Assembly (NCBI RefSeq): GCF_030409055.1
Contig: NZ_CP116619.1
Location: forward strand, 467,628 to 531,627
Length of the DNA: 64,000 nucleotides
Direction of reading: 5' to 3'
From: Trichocoleus desertorum NBK24
Lineage (GTDB): Bacteria; Cyanobacteriota; Cyanobacteriia; FACHB-46
Shown here piece by piece: positions 1-8,324 of the stretch. Position 1 is the first letter of the stretch. The number at the start of each line of letters is the position of its first letter. The notes below the pieces were generated by a model, which did no database searches, was not told the origin of the DNA, and saw only the letters and a program-made list of their open reading frames with translations. Position numbers and translations under genes: made by a program.

Positions 1-175
1 GACTGGAGTGTGGTCAATGAATTTTTGCTGGGTTCGTAGTCTAGATATGCGCCATTGGTGACCTAGCGAAATCGATAGGTACTTGGATAGATTTTGTATA
101 GTTTGTAGCATTGTGGTCTGAGAAATAGATCGAGCGATCGCCCCTCCTAGCCTTATTGATAGAGTTAAAGCCTTC

Positions 176-217
176 GTAGTGAGGGATACAAAGATCTCCG
201 CAACTAGCCCTTAATCT
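176..217 (+). promoter_or_regulatory. NtcA-activated promoter of the Nit1-type cluster
   Basis: A perfect NtcA palindrome GTA-N8-TAC occupies 176-189. It is followed after 22 bp by TAATCT (212-217), which fits the TAN3T -10 box. The spacing matches the canonical NtcA class (GTAN8TAC-N20-24-TAN3T). It predicts a start near 224 and a leader of about 20 nt before the ATG at 243, with AAGGAAAAAGAG as ribosome site. This agrees with the known nitrogen-starvation induction of the Sll0783 family. Binding itself is inferred. Confidence 0.8.
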
Positions 218-242
218 GGCAACACCATTCAAGGAAAAAGAG

Positions 243-725
243 ATGCCTGAAGTAACTACTCCTGCTCATCAAGTTGGTGATTTCTTTGTTGATTACGAAG
301 AGAAGGTTTTTCCTGATGTCAAAGCCGAACCTGGTGAGAAAGCATTGGTGACATTCCACACCGTTGCCTTTGAAGGATCGATCGGTTTTGTTAATCTATT
401 GCAAGCTACACGCCTACTGCGTAAAGGATTCGAGACTTCTATCTTGCTGTATGGCCCTGGCGTAACTTTGGGGGTGCAGCGGGGATTTCCTAAGTTAGGA
501 GATGCCGCTTTTCCTGGGCATCAAAACTTTAATGACCAAATCAGCAAGTTTATGGCAGAAGGTGGCAAAGTTTATGCCTGCCGATTTGCTCTACAAGCTT
601 TGTACGGTCATGGTGAACCCTCCCTGATTCCTGGTATCCGTCCCATCAATCCTCTGGATGTACTGGATCTAGTGCTGCTGCATCGCAAAGATGGAGCCTT
701 GATTTTAGATACTTGGACCTTGTAA
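243..725 (+). CDS. MSMEG_0572/Sll0783 family nitrogen starvation response protein
   Basis: This 160-residue protein opens the cluster and resembles the Sll0783/MSMEG_0572 family. In Synechocystis, Sll0783 is induced by nitrogen starvation and is needed for normal polyhydroxybutyrate accumulation; its biochemical role is unknown. The sequence is soluble, with no signal peptide or membrane segment. It has a DsrE-like flavour ([11 protein letters not shown] near the middle, then a Cys/Ala-rich [11 protein letters not shown] stretch). The ATG at 243 has a purine-rich Shine-Dalgarno and lies about 20 nt below the predicted NtcA promoter start. The nitrilase gene begins 3 bp after its stop, so the two are co-transcribed. 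The family call is firm because of both sequence and neighbours; the function is open. Confidence 0.9.
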   Translation: MPEVTTPAHQVGDFFVDYEEKVFPDVKAEPGEKALVTFHTVAFEGSIGFVNLLQATRLLRKGFETSILLYGPGVTLGVQRGFPKLGDAAFPGHQNFNDQISKFMAEGGKVYACRFALQALYGHGEPSLIPGIRPINPLDVLDLVLLHRKDGALILDTWTL

Positions 726-728
726 ACA

Positions 729-1718
729 ATGAATGATTCCCATACCATTCGAGCCGCAGCCGTACAGATTAGCCCAGTTTTGTTTAGTCGAGATGGCACC
801 ACAGAGAAGGTGTTGCAGGCGATCGCTAAGGCTGCCAAAGCAGGGGTGCAACTGATCGTTTTCCCTGAGACTTTTATCCCTTATTATCCTTACTTCTCCT
901 TTGTGCAGCCGCCCGTTCTCATGGGGCAGGAACATATGCGGCTGTATGAAGAAGCGGTGACCGTGCCTGGGCCAGTGGTAGATGCGGTGAGCAGAGCGGC
1001 TCGTTCTTATGCAATGGTGGTGGTGCTCGGAGTTAATGAGCGAGATCATGGCTCCCTTTACAACACACAGCTAATTTTTGATGCCGACGGCACTCTATTG
1101 TTGAAACGGCGCAAGATTACACCCACCTATCATGAGCGGATGGTGTGGGGGCAAGGAGATGGTTCTGGCTTGAGGGTTGTGGAGACAGCAGTAGGAAAAT
1201 TGGGTGCCTTGGCTTGCTGGGAGCACTACAATCCTTTGGCTCGATTCGCCCTCATGGCTCAGCATGAACAAATTCACTGTGCTCAATTTCCCGGTTCCTT
1301 AGTAGGGCAGATTTTTGCCGACCAGATTGAAGTCACGATTCGTCATCATGCCTTGGAGGCGGGCTGTTTCGTGGTTAATGCCACAGGTTGGCTTTCTCCA
1401 GAGCAAGTCGGTCAGATCACCTCTGATGAGAAGCTGCAACGGGTGCTCAGTGGTGGTTGTAATACCACAATTATCGGGCCTGAAGGCAATCATCTTTGTC
1501 CACCGATTACAGAAGGTGAGGGGATGGCGATCGCTGATCTAGATTTCTCCTTGATTACGAAACGGAAACGCATGATGGATTGTGTGGGTCACTATTCCCG
1601 CCCAGAGTTGCTGCAATTGCAAGCCAATTTAGAGGCTCAGACAGTGATGGCAGAATCTCCCGATATCGGTCCAGTAACCGAAATACCCCTTGATTCTTCC
1701 CTACAACCTATTCCCTAA
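729..1718 (+). CDS. Nit1-type nitrilase (carbon-nitrogen hydrolase)
   Basis: A 329-residue carbon-nitrogen hydrolase of the nitrilase branch, which converts nitriles to carboxylic acids and ammonia. The expected catalytic triad is visible: Glu47 (VFPETFIP), Lys129 ([11 protein letters not shown]) and Cys163 ([11 protein letters not shown]). The CWEHYNPL signature is that of true nitrilases rather than amidases. Synechocystis Sll0784 (Nit6803), in the same gene context, is a characterised nitrilase. In other bacteria this Nit1C context is linked to growth on cyanide as nitrogen source. Here the gene is the second of a tightly spaced operon under the NtcA-type promoter. The length is close to normal and no defect is seen. 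The natural substrate cannot be read from the sequence. Confidence 0.95.
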   Translation: MNDSHTIRAAAVQISPVLFSRDGTTEKVLQAIAKAAKAGVQLIVFPETFIPYYPYFSFVQPPVLMGQEHMRLYEEAVTVPGPVVDAVSRAARSYAMVVVLGVNERDHGSLYNTQLIFDADGTLLLKRRKITPTYHERMVWGQGDGSGLRVVETAVGKLGALACWEHYNPLARFALMAQHEQIHCAQFPGSLVGQIFADQIEVTIRHHALEAGCFVVNATGWLSPEQVGQITSDEKLQRVLSGGCNTTIIGPEGNHLCPPITEGEGMAIADLDFSLITKRKRMMDCVGHYSRPELLQLQANLEAQTVMAESPDIGPVTEIPLDSSLQPIP

Positions 1719-1730
1719 CTGCAACACTGC

Positions 1731-2162
1731 ATGGAAAAACCACCTCTACCACCCTTTACCCTGGAAACAGCAAAAGCCAAAGTTCAAGCCGCCGAAGATG
1801 CTTGGAACACTCGCGATCCGCAAAAGGTTGCCTTGGCTTACACAGAGGATTCCCAATGGCGCAATCGAGCTGAATTCTTTAGTGGGCGAGATGCGATCGC
1901 GGCTTTTCTGAAGCGCAAGTGGGCCAAGGAGTTAGATTACCGTCTCAAAAAGGAGCTTTGGAGCTTTACAGAGAATCGGATCTCGGTGCGATTTGAGTAT
2001 GAATGGCATGATGATTCTGGCTATTGGTATCGGGCTTATGGCAATGAACAGTGGGAGTTTGCCGAGAATGGGTTGATGCAAAGACGAGAGGCCAGTATTA
2101 ATGATGTGCTGATTCAAGAGTCTGAAAGAAAGTTTCGGTGGGAGCGTAAACCCAGTCTATGA
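1731..2162 (+). CDS. NTF2-like protein, DUF1348 family
   Basis: This 143-residue protein has the SnoaL/NTF2-like fold pattern of DUF1348. It has an N-terminal helix with [23 protein letters not shown], then [13 protein letters not shown], a beta-rich half ([28 protein letters not shown]) and the typical ending [15 protein letters not shown]. Such folds often form small-molecule pockets, but this family has no firmly assigned reaction. It starts 12 bp after the nitrilase, and its stop overlaps the next start (ATGA), so it is embedded in the operon. The core Nit1 cluster as described for Synechocystis does not, as far as I recall, include this family, so it looks like a local addition that may act on the same substrate or product. 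Confidence 0.85.
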   Translation: MEKPPLPPFTLETAKAKVQAAEDAWNTRDPQKVALAYTEDSQWRNRAEFFSGRDAIAAFLKRKWAKELDYRLKKELWSFTENRISVRFEYEWHDDSGYWYRAYGNEQWEFAENGLMQRREASINDVLIQESERKFRWERKPSL

Positions 2163-3274
2163 ACAAGCAACAGTTGATTGTAGAACTGCAAACCCAGGGA
2201 TTGAAGCTGGTGCAGCAAGAAAGGGGAGTTGCAGGACGCAAAGGTGGGGCTGGCCCTTCTGATCACAAAGCTGTTACGGTAGATGGCACGACGGTGATGG
2301 TACCTATCTACAATAGCCCTGCGGCTCAGTCACCTTACACGGTTGAGGTTGACCAGACTACACAGCAAAATTTTCTGCAATTAGATCGAGAAGCGATGGA
2401 TGCTTCACAACAGGACTTCGCGATCGCCCCCATTCAGTTTCCTCAGACCCCTCAGTTCTACAACCTCACAACGGCTGACGGTATCCCTTACAGTCAAATT
2501 GCCTTGTTACATAGCCAAGATGTATTAGCGACCACGGTGCTACAAACCTGTGTGCGTTATGGCAATACAGATACCTCTTGCCAGTTTTGCGCAATTGGGC
2601 AATCGCTAGCAGCAGGGAGAACGATTGCTCGGAAAACTCCTGCTCAACTGGCTGAAGTTGCCGAAGCAGCGGTGCGGCTCGATGGGGTAAAGCAAATGGT
2701 GATGACGACAGGAACCCCCAACAGCAGCGATCGCGGTGCGGCTTACTTGACAGAATGTGCCGAAGCCATCAAAGCTAGGGTGAACATCCCGATTCAGGCG
2801 CAGTGCGAACCTCCGAATGATTTTGTCTGGTTCGATCGCATGCATGCAGCAGGGATTGATAGTTTAGGCATGCATTTGGAAGCGGCTGATCCAGAAGTTC
2901 GGGCGAGGATTATGCCAGGGAAAGCCACGGTTTCTGTGGAGTATTACTTTGAGGCGTTTGCTGCCGCAGTCAAAGTGTTTGGTTGGGGACAAGTGAATAC
3001 CTACTTGCTGGCAGGGTTGGGAGATAGTTTGGCGACCTTGTTGGAGGTTTGCGATCGCCTGATTCAAATGGGTGTTTATCCCTTTGTGGTGCCCTTTGTT
3101 CCCATCACAGGCACTCCCCTCGCTCATCATCCTGCTCCTAAGAGCGAATTTATGTTCACGCTTTATGAACGAGTCGGTGCCATGTTAAAGCAGGCAGGGA
3201 TGTCATCAGCAGACATCAAAGCAGGTTGTGCGAAGTGTGGCGCTTGCTCAGCTCTTTCTACTTTTGAAAAGTGA
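2159..3274 (+). CDS. MSMEG_0568 family radical SAM protein
   Basis: A 371-residue radical SAM enzyme of the Nit1-cluster family (Sll0785/MSMEG_0568). The candidate iron-sulphur ligands lie in [14 protein letters not shown] (around residues 129-142). The first gap is longer than the classic CX3CX2C, leaving C-X9-C-X2-C, which is a family peculiarity. A second cysteine cluster, CAKCGAC, near the C-terminus could bind an auxiliary cluster. The middle carries barrel-like segments ([41 protein letters not shown]). The start overlaps the DUF1348 stop by 4 bp, implying translational coupling. The substrate is unknown. Position next to the nitrilase and a GNAT suggests a role in making or processing a nitrogen compound. 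Confidence 0.92.
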   Translation: MNKQQLIVELQTQGLKLVQQERGVAGRKGGAGPSDHKAVTVDGTTVMVPIYNSPAAQSPYTVEVDQTTQQNFLQLDREAMDASQQDFAIAPIQFPQTPQFYNLTTADGIPYSQIALLHSQDVLATTVLQTCVRYGNTDTSCQFCAIGQSLAAGRTIARKTPAQLAEVAEAAVRLDGVKQMVMTTGTPNSSDRGAAYLTECAEAIKARVNIPIQAQCEPPNDFVWFDRMHAAGIDSLGMHLEAADPEVRARIMPGKATVSVEYYFEAFAAAVKVFGWGQVNTYLLAGLGDSLATLLEVCDRLIQMGVYPFVVPFVPITGTPLAHHPAPKSEFMFTLYERVGAMLKQAGMSSADIKAGCAKCGACSALSTFEK

Positions 3275-3292
3275 TTTCGACAAACCCAGGCC

Positions 3293-3796
3293 ATGAAGAC
3301 TTACGAATTCAAACTCGCGACAAATACTCAAGAGATTGTGGCTTACTTTGCCTTGCGTCGTGCCATCTTCACAGAAGAACAGCAACTCTTTTCTGGAGAC
3401 GACGTAGATGAGATTGATCAATTTGCCTATCCTATTGTGGCGATCGCCACCGCTACCCAGCAGATCGTTGGAGTGGTGCGAATCTACGAAGCTAAACCTG
3501 GTATTTGGTATGGAGGTAGACTAGGCACTCACCCGGAGTATCGCAAAGGTTGGCAAATTGGCAAAGGATTGATCTACAAAGCAGTCACCACTGCGAATAC
3601 TTGGGGCTGTCAACAGTTTCTAGCGACGGTGCAATTGCAAAATGTACGCTTCTTCCAACGGCTGCACTGGCAATCATTAAAAGAGATGGAGATCCGGACT
3701 CGCCCACATCATTTGATGGAAGCAGACCTCAGTTTCTATCCGCCTAACACCAAGGCTTGCCCTGTTCTATCTTTGCAAGCCAGAGAGGCTTCTTGA
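3293..3796 (+). CDS. MSMEG_0567/Sll0786 family GNAT N-acetyltransferase
   Basis: A 167-residue GNAT-fold protein. The acetyl-CoA binding region appears as GGRLGTHPEYRKGWQIGKGLI (around residues 80-100), containing a variant of the R/Q-x-x-G-x-G/A pyrophosphate loop. The N-terminus LRRAIFTEEQQLFSGDDVDEID is typical of the Nit1-cluster acetyltransferases. In some bacteria this domain is fused to the AIR-synthase-like protein encoded next (MSMEG_0567). Here they are two genes joined by a TGATG overlap (stop 3794-3796, next ATG 3796). It sits 18 bp after the radical SAM gene. The acyl acceptor is unknown. Confidence 0.9.
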   Translation: MKTYEFKLATNTQEIVAYFALRRAIFTEEQQLFSGDDVDEIDQFAYPIVAIATATQQIVGVVRIYEAKPGIWYGGRLGTHPEYRKGWQIGKGLIYKAVTTANTWGCQQFLATVQLQNVRFFQRLHWQSLKEMEIRTRPHHLMEADLSFYPPNTKACPVLSLQAREAS

Positions 3797-4770
3797 TGCT
3801 ATTGTCCCTTGCCGCCCAATTGCGCCAATCCCTCAGCCTGTTGCAGAAGCAAGATATCCAGACGGCATCACAAGCTTTAAGCATGGGGTCAGAGTGGACT
3901 TCTGCCAATGTACTGCTGGGAGATGATTGTGCAGCCATTCCAGATGGGGAAGGATATCTGCTATTGGCAGCAGAGGGGATGTTGCCGCTGCTTGTAGAAA
4001 CAGACCCTTGGTTTGCGGGGTGGTCAGCGGTGATGGTGAACATTAGTGATATTGCTGCAATGGGCGGACGAGCGATCGCGGTAGTTGATACTCTGTGGAG
4101 CCAGTCCCCCAATAGTACTGAAGCGATTTGGCAAGGAATGCAAGCGGCGGCTCAAGCGTACCATGTGCCGATTGTGGGTGGACATACCAACTGCCATAGT
4201 CCCTACAACGCCCTCTCAGTAGCAATCTTAGGGCGATCGCAGCGCTTAATCAGTAGCTTTAATGCTCAACCAGGCGATCAACTGTTAGTTGCCACCGACT
4301 TTCGGGGTAACCCCCATGCTAAATATCCTTTTTGGGACGCAGCAACTACGGCTGATCCGACACAGTTGCGGGAGAATCTAGCAATCTTGCCCTATTTGGC
4401 GGAAGCAGATCTGTGTGATACAGGCAAAGACATCAGCAATGGCGGTATCATTGGTACTCTGCTGATGTTGCTAGAAACCTCTGGCTGTGGAGCTATCCTG
4501 GATTTAGATCAAGTTCCCTGCCCACCAAGTTTAACTCTGGAACGTTGGCTCGTCAGTTTTCCCAGTTATGGGTTTCTCTTGAGTGTGCGATCGCACCAGG
4601 TTGCCACGGTACAATCCTGCTTTCAGCAACAGGGTTTAGTTTGTGCAGTGGTGGGCGAAGTTCAATCCAGCCAGCATCTGGTTCTATGTTCAGGCCAAGA
4701 ATCAATGACCTTTTGGGATTTGTCCCAGGAGCCACTTACAGGTTTCTCTAAAACAGGAGCAACGAAATGA
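3796..4770 (+). CDS. Sll0787 family AIR synthase-like protein
   Basis: A 324-residue member of the PurM/SelD/HypE ATP-binding superfamily, as in Sll0787 or the C-terminal half of MSMEG_0567. Visible features are GDDCAAIP (residues about 39-46, the DDxA nucleotide motif), NISDIAAMGGRAIAVVDTLW, VGGHTNCHS and ISNGGIIGTLLMLLE. Family members activate an oxygen or carboxylate with ATP; this one's substrate is unknown. The ATG at 3796 overlaps the GNAT stop and gives the usual N-terminus, so I prefer it to an in-frame upstream ATG at 3757. Its own stop overlaps the glycosyltransferase ATG at 4767, so the operon is tightly coupled up to the insertion. Confidence 0.9.
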   Translation: MLLSLAAQLRQSLSLLQKQDIQTASQALSMGSEWTSANVLLGDDCAAIPDGEGYLLLAAEGMLPLLVETDPWFAGWSAVMVNISDIAAMGGRAIAVVDTLWSQSPNSTEAIWQGMQAAAQAYHVPIVGGHTNCHSPYNALSVAILGRSQRLISSFNAQPGDQLLVATDFRGNPHAKYPFWDAATTADPTQLRENLAILPYLAEADLCDTGKDISNGGIIGTLLMLLETSGCGAILDLDQVPCPPSLTLERWLVSFPSYGFLLSVRSHQVATVQSCFQQQGLVCAVVGEVQSSQHLVLCSGQESMTFWDLSQEPLTGFSKTGATK

Positions 4771-4869
4771 ACTGCTCCTCCAGCGTTACTCCACAGGTAG
4801 ATCAAAACCTCTCATCATTGGATCTACTACCTAACTTAAAAATTGCCTTATTCACTTACTCCACCAAAC
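4767..4869 (+). pseudogene. 5' fragment of MSMEG_0565 family glycosyltransferase, cut by an IS element
   Basis: The ATG at 4767 overlaps the preceding stop and opens a frame encoding a short leader followed by LKIALFTYSTK, the normal N-terminus of the Nit1-cluster glycosyltransferase. At 4870 the frame runs into the left end of the ISKra4 element and stops at 4911-4913 after 48 codons. The rest of the gene resumes in the same frame at 6353. Removing the element and one copy of the 9-bp repeat restores TYSTKPRGSVIHTLELA exactly, so this is one gene split by insertion. Confidence 0.9.
4861..4869 (+). repeat. 9-bp target site duplication, left copy (CCACCAAAC)
   Basis: CCACCAAAC directly precedes the IS left end. 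An identical copy follows the right end at 6353-6361. The length matches the duplications made by ISKra4-family elements. Confidence 0.93.
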
Positions 4870-4955
4870 GGGTGCAATTAAAAGTGACAGCAGGAATTGA
4901 AGGACTGGAATAGCTATGATTTAGTAAATTCCTTACGAGCCAGGTGCATCATCCC

Positions 4956-5285
4956 ATGAGCCAAGAATCAACTGACAGTCCAGCGTGTGCTGGGGCCGAG
5001 TCCGAGAGCTTGGAAGAGCGGTTAAACCGTCATCCTGACCTGAAAGCCAAGATAGAGACTTTGTTGTCAGTCGTGGAGAATGCCGAGGGAAATCTGGTCA
5101 AAGCCAATGAAGCCGAACAACGAGTGATTGAAGAAATTCAGCAACTGGGACACTCAGCCTTGCAAGGATGGGCAACCCGGCAAAATCAAGCCCAACACGA
5201 TGAGTTTGTGAACACCAATCCCCGCGCTCAACGCAGCCGAAAAAAAGACTCTATTGGTACACCCGCTTCGGAACCATCGAAGTGA
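4956..5285 (+). CDS. ISKra4-family transposase, N-terminal frame
   Basis: The upstream transposase frame, about 109 residues from the ATG at 4956 (another in-frame ATG lies at 4944). It is hydrophilic, with a helical stretch (LEERLNRHPDLKAKIETLL, then NAEGNLVKANEAEQRVIEEI) typical of the N-terminal part of ISKra4 transposases. Near its end, a run of seven A residues (5240-5246) followed by G allows a -1 slip into the next frame. The slipped product reads RKK then RLYWYTRFGTIEV, the usual continuation in the family. The stop in frame 0 gives a short alternative protein. Confidence 0.85.
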   Translation: MSQESTDSPACAGAESESLEERLNRHPDLKAKIETLLSVVENAEGNLVKANEAEQRVIEEIQQLGHSALQGWATRQNQAQHDEFVNTNPRAQRSRKKDSIGTPASEPSK

Positions 5286-6325
5286 GAGAGCAACTGTTTA
5301 GCCAAGGCAAAGGCAAAGGGATTACCCGACCCTTTCGGGAAGCCGCAGGAGTTAGTTGTCGGGGATATTCACTGCCGTTACAACGAGTGATGACTGATTT
5401 TGGAGCCGATGTACCGTTTGGACAAATTCCTCGGAAGTTGCAAGAACATCATGGCATTAGCGTGCCCGTGAGTTCTGCCCAAGCGGTGACCCAACGGCAC
5501 GCCGAGCAGGTTTTACACTTGCAACGTCATCAACTCAACACCGAGATACCAGAACACGATGGGGTAGATTGTCTGATTGTGGAGATGGATGGGAGCATGA
5601 TTCCGATTGTCACCACCCAAACAACGACCCTTGAGAAGAAGGAGGTAGACCGTCGCACCACTCGCCAAGTCGGTTGGCAGGAAGCTCGCTTAGCCTTCGC
5701 TCGGACTCCAGAGCAAACTCATCCAGTATTTGGGGCGACCTTGGGAACTACTGATGAGGCAGGTGAGCAACTGGTTGCCAGTGCCATTCGAGCCGGGGTA
5801 GGACAACAAACCTTTGTGCATGGTATCGGGGATGGTGCTCCCTGGATTGCCGACCAAATTTCCCAACGATTCGGTCAACCCGGTCGCTATTTACTCGATT
5901 TCTATCATCTGTGTGAGTATCTCGTCGATGCCAGCAGCGTTTGTGCTCCAGAGAGCCCCAAGACGTGGCTAGCGCAGCAAAAGCGGCGGCTCAAACACAA
6001 CCACGTCGCAGCAGTCCTCAAAGCATTGCGTCTTTTTCTGGAAGCAGACCCGGTGCCTGACAAAACAGCACCCGTCCGTTGTGCTTCCCGCTACATCTCT
6101 AATCGCTTAGAGCAACTCGACTACAAAGGAGCAATTGCCGCAGACTTACCGATTGGTTCTGGTGAAATTGAGAGTGCTCATCGCTATGTGATTCAGCAAC
6201 GACTGAAACGCTCGGGCAGTTGGTGGAGTGTCAAACATGCGGAGGCAATGTTAGCCTTGCGAGTGCTGCGGACGAACCAGGATTGGCACTCTTACTGGGC
6301 GAGTCTTGCTCAAAATCCAGCTTGA
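5246..6325 (+). CDS. ISKra4-family transposase, catalytic frame
   Basis: The downstream transposase frame. It is in phase from the slippery A-run, and a GTG at 5282 could serve as an independent start. Catalytic-domain features include CLIVEMDGSMIPIV (first Asp region), FVHGIGDGAPWIADQI (second Asp region), YLLDFYHLCEYL and the C-terminal LPIGSGEIESAHRYVIQQRLKRSGSWW, which carries the Glu of the DDE triad. The ending LALRVLRTNQDWHSYW is normal. Full-length transposase is most likely produced by -1 frameshifting from the upstream frame. No inactivating mutation is visible, so the element may be active. Confidence 0.9.
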   Translation, partial: RLYWYTRFGTIEVREQLFSQGKGKGITRPFREAAGVSCRGYSLPLQRVMTDFGADVPFGQIPRKLQEHHGISVPVSSAQAVTQRHAEQVLHLQRHQLNTEIPEHDGVDCLIVEMDGSMIPIVTTQTTTLEKKEVDRRTTRQVGWQEARLAFARTPEQTHPVFGATLGTTDEAGEQLVASAIRAGVGQQTFVHGIGDGAPWIADQISQRFGQPGRYLLDFYHLCEYLVDASSVCAPESPKTWLAQQKRRLKHNHVAAVLKALRLFLEADPVPDKTAPVRCASRYISNRLEQLDYKGAIAADLPIGSGEIESAHRYVIQQRLKRSGSWWSVKHAEAMLALRVLRTNQDWHSYWASLAQNPA

Positions 6326-6352
6326 CCTAACCTGCTACTTTTAATTACACCC

Positions 6353-6361
6353 CCACCAAAC
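6353..6361 (+). repeat. 9-bp target site duplication, right copy (CCACCAAAC)
   Basis: CCACCAAAC directly follows the IS right end and is identical to 4861-4869. Collapsing the two copies rejoins the glycosyltransferase reading frame. Confidence 0.93.
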
Positions 6362-7470
6362 CGAGAGGCAGTGTCATTCACACCCTAGAGTTGGCGACGG
6401 CTCTGCACAAGTTAGGCCATGATGTTTGTGTTTATGCGTTGGATAAAGATGGCTCAGGATTTGATTATCCTTTGGCTTGCGATTATCAACTGATTCCTGC
6501 TCAATCCGCTCCTCCGGATTTAGATGCTCTGATTCAGCAGCGCATTCAAGAGTTTGTAGACTATTTCAGTCAGTCTAGAGAGATTTATGACTGCTACCAT
6601 GCCCAAGACTGTATTAGCGCCAATGCCCTCGCGAAGCTGGCTCAGCAGCAACAGATTCCCCACTTTATCCGCACTGTGCATCATATTGAAGACTACAGTA
6701 GCTCTTATTTGCGGCAGTGTCAGGATCGTTCGATTCAAGAGGCCAACCTCTGCTTCTGTGTCAGTGACGATTGGCAAGCCGCACTGCAAGAGCAATACCA
6801 GATTCAGGCTTCAAGAGTTGTAAACGGGGTGAATCTGGAGAGATTTACGTCTATCCCAAATGGTTCAGAACAAGTCCTGAAAGAACGATGGGGCTTACAT
6901 GGTTCTCCTCTTTATCTCACGGTTGGAGGCATTGAACCTCGCAAAAACTCGATTCGACTACTACAAGCTTTTGCCCAAGTCCGATCGCATTATCCCAACG
7001 CTCAGTTAGCGATCGCAGGCGGGGCTACCCTATTTGACTATCAATCCTACCAAAATGAGTTTTTTGCGATCGCGGCTGAACTGGGAATCGAAATTGGTCG
7101 ATCTTTGGTGTTACCAGGAGTGATTACTGATGCGGATCTTCCGGCGCTGTATCGGACTGCCGATGCCTTTGTCTTCCCTTCTGTGAAAGAAGGCTGGGGC
7201 TTGGTATTGCTAGAAGCGATCGCCTCTGGTCTCCCAGTCCTAACTTCCGACCAAACTCCTTTTACAGAATTCCTTTCTTCAAATCAAGCTCTCCTGATAG
7301 ACCCCAAATCACCGATGGCGATCGCAGAAGCCATGCAAGCTATGGTTCAGCCAAATCTATCTCGCTCCTTGGTGCAGCACAGCCAATCAGTTTTGCCTCG
7401 CTATACCTGGGCAACTTCTGCCCAAATGCATCTCCATCACTACAAACAACTCCTAGCCTCCTATGCCTGA
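6353..7470 (+). pseudogene. 3' part of MSMEG_0565 family glycosyltransferase, separated from its start by an IS
   Basis: A GT4-type glycosyltransferase body that continues the frame opened at 4767. It begins TKPRGSVIHTLELATALHKLGHDVCVYALD. It has the N-terminal Rossmann features (YDCYHAQDCISANAL, RTVHHIEDYSSSYL) and the nucleotide-sugar half with TVGGIEPRKNSIRLLQAFA and the E-x7-E region FVFPSVKEGWGLVLLEAIASG. A TTG at 6391 could start an N-terminally truncated protein of about 359 residues, but it would lack the first strand and the glycine-rich loop. The frame is otherwise undamaged, so loss of function is recent or excision could restore it. In intact clusters this enzyme is a standard Nit1 member with unknown sugar donor. 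Confidence 0.9.
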
Positions 7471-7750
7471 AATTCGCTTTCAAATTCAATGGCCCGATGG
7501 TTCTGAAGAAACCTGCTATTCTCCCTCTCTCATCGTCAAAGACTATTTCATTCCCAACCAAGACTATGACTTAGACGATTTTGTGCAGCGATCGCGCACG
7601 GCTCTGCAAATTGCCAGCGATCGGGTGCAGATCAAGTATGGGAGACCCTGCGGTTTAGCTTTAGGACAACTGCAAGAAATTGAGGCCAAGTCTGCTCACT
7701 ATAACGACCTTCCACAGCCGAAAGTACGGTTCGTGCAATTTATTGAATGA
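7463..7750 (+). CDS. MSMEG_0570 family nitrogen starvation response protein
   Basis: A 95-residue protein of the MSMEG_0570 family, which closes Nit1-type clusters. It reads MPEIRFQIQWPDGSEETCYSPSLIVKDYF, then DLDDFVQRSRTALQIASDRVQIKYGRPCGLALGQLQEIE. The arrangement of a small beta sheet and helix is soluble, with no membrane segment and no known catalytic motif. Its ATG lies inside the last codons of the glycosyltransferase (8-bp overlap), implying translational coupling. Because the IS interrupts the operon upstream, its expression may now be reduced by polarity or depend on read-through from the element. The flavin-dependent MSMEG_0569 oxidoreductase often found with it is not in this window. 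Confidence 0.88.
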   Translation: MPEIRFQIQWPDGSEETCYSPSLIVKDYFIPNQDYDLDDFVQRSRTALQIASDRVQIKYGRPCGLALGQLQEIEAKSAHYNDLPQPKVRFVQFIE

Positions 7751-8267
7751 TGGTTAGAGCCTTGGCAAGCCATTCAGGTTTTTAGATTTGATGAAGCCAG
7801 ATCAACTACTCTCTTTAGCTTTGTAGCGCTTTGCTGAAGGGCTAGAATTTCTACGTGCCGCTGTGTATCTGACTTAACGGGGCAAACCCCAATTTTCTCG
7901 CTCAGCAAGCTGTTTTAATTTTCAGTATTTTTTGATCCTCATAAAGATCAATAACTGCAAATTCTAAGTAATGTCGCTAGGACTCTATAAAAAAGCAGTA
8001 AAGCATTTATAGAGCCGAGTTTTGCTAATCAGCCATTTCGCGCTATTAGGTTCTGTAGAAGCACCGTTATAATGCAGAAAAAATTAGTAAAGATTTGTAT
8101 AGCACTTTAATGTATATTTTGACAAAAAGAATAGTAACTGTAACCCCCTAAAACGGGTTGTCGTTACTTGAGTTTTGCTGAGTTGTCAAAATTCTCTTGC
8201 GCCCCAAGGTCAAACCCAGTGACTCAATCTCCATCCCCAAAACGCCGTTACTTCCCCGTATGGCTAG
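7751..8267. other. Non-coding stretch with one stem-loop
   Basis: No convincing gene lies here. A perfect 9-bp inverted repeat (CTCTATAAA at 7983-7991, TTTATAGAG at 8006-8014, 14-nt loop) could form a hairpin. Near the end, a short frame from GTG 8219 encodes KRRYFPVWLV, which looks like the start of a membrane anchor and may be the displaced beginning of the kinase at 9537. Confidence 0.5.
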
Positions 8268-8324
8268 TAGACTTTGGCGAGAATAGAGCTACTATTTAGG
8301 CAGGATTGATATGGGAATACAACG

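Larger units (their letters stand above)
4870..6352 (+). mobile_element. ISKra4-family insertion sequence in the glycosyltransferase gene
   Basis: This 1483-bp element is bounded by imperfect terminal inverted repeats. The left end is GGGTGCAATTAAAAGT followed by GACAGCAGG. The complement of the right end is GGGTGTAATTAAAAGT followed by AGCAGG. It is flanked by perfect 9-bp direct repeats CCACCAAAC (4861-4869 and 6353-6361). It carries two overlapping transposase frames on the plus strand. Intact ends, a perfect duplication and an undecayed host gene on both sides indicate a recent insertion. Confidence 0.93.

Noticed and set aside
41-232. 63-codon minus-strand frame covering the start of the window
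   Set aside because: It overlaps the NtcA promoter and shows no protein-like pattern.
3744-4112. 122-codon minus frame inside the AIR-synthase-like gene
   Set aside because: It is a complementary shadow of a clearly conserved gene.
7983-8014. 9-bp inverted repeat considered as a terminator of the Nit1 operon
   Set aside because: It is AT-rich with no T-run and lies 230 bp after the last gene, so it is noted only as a stem-loop.
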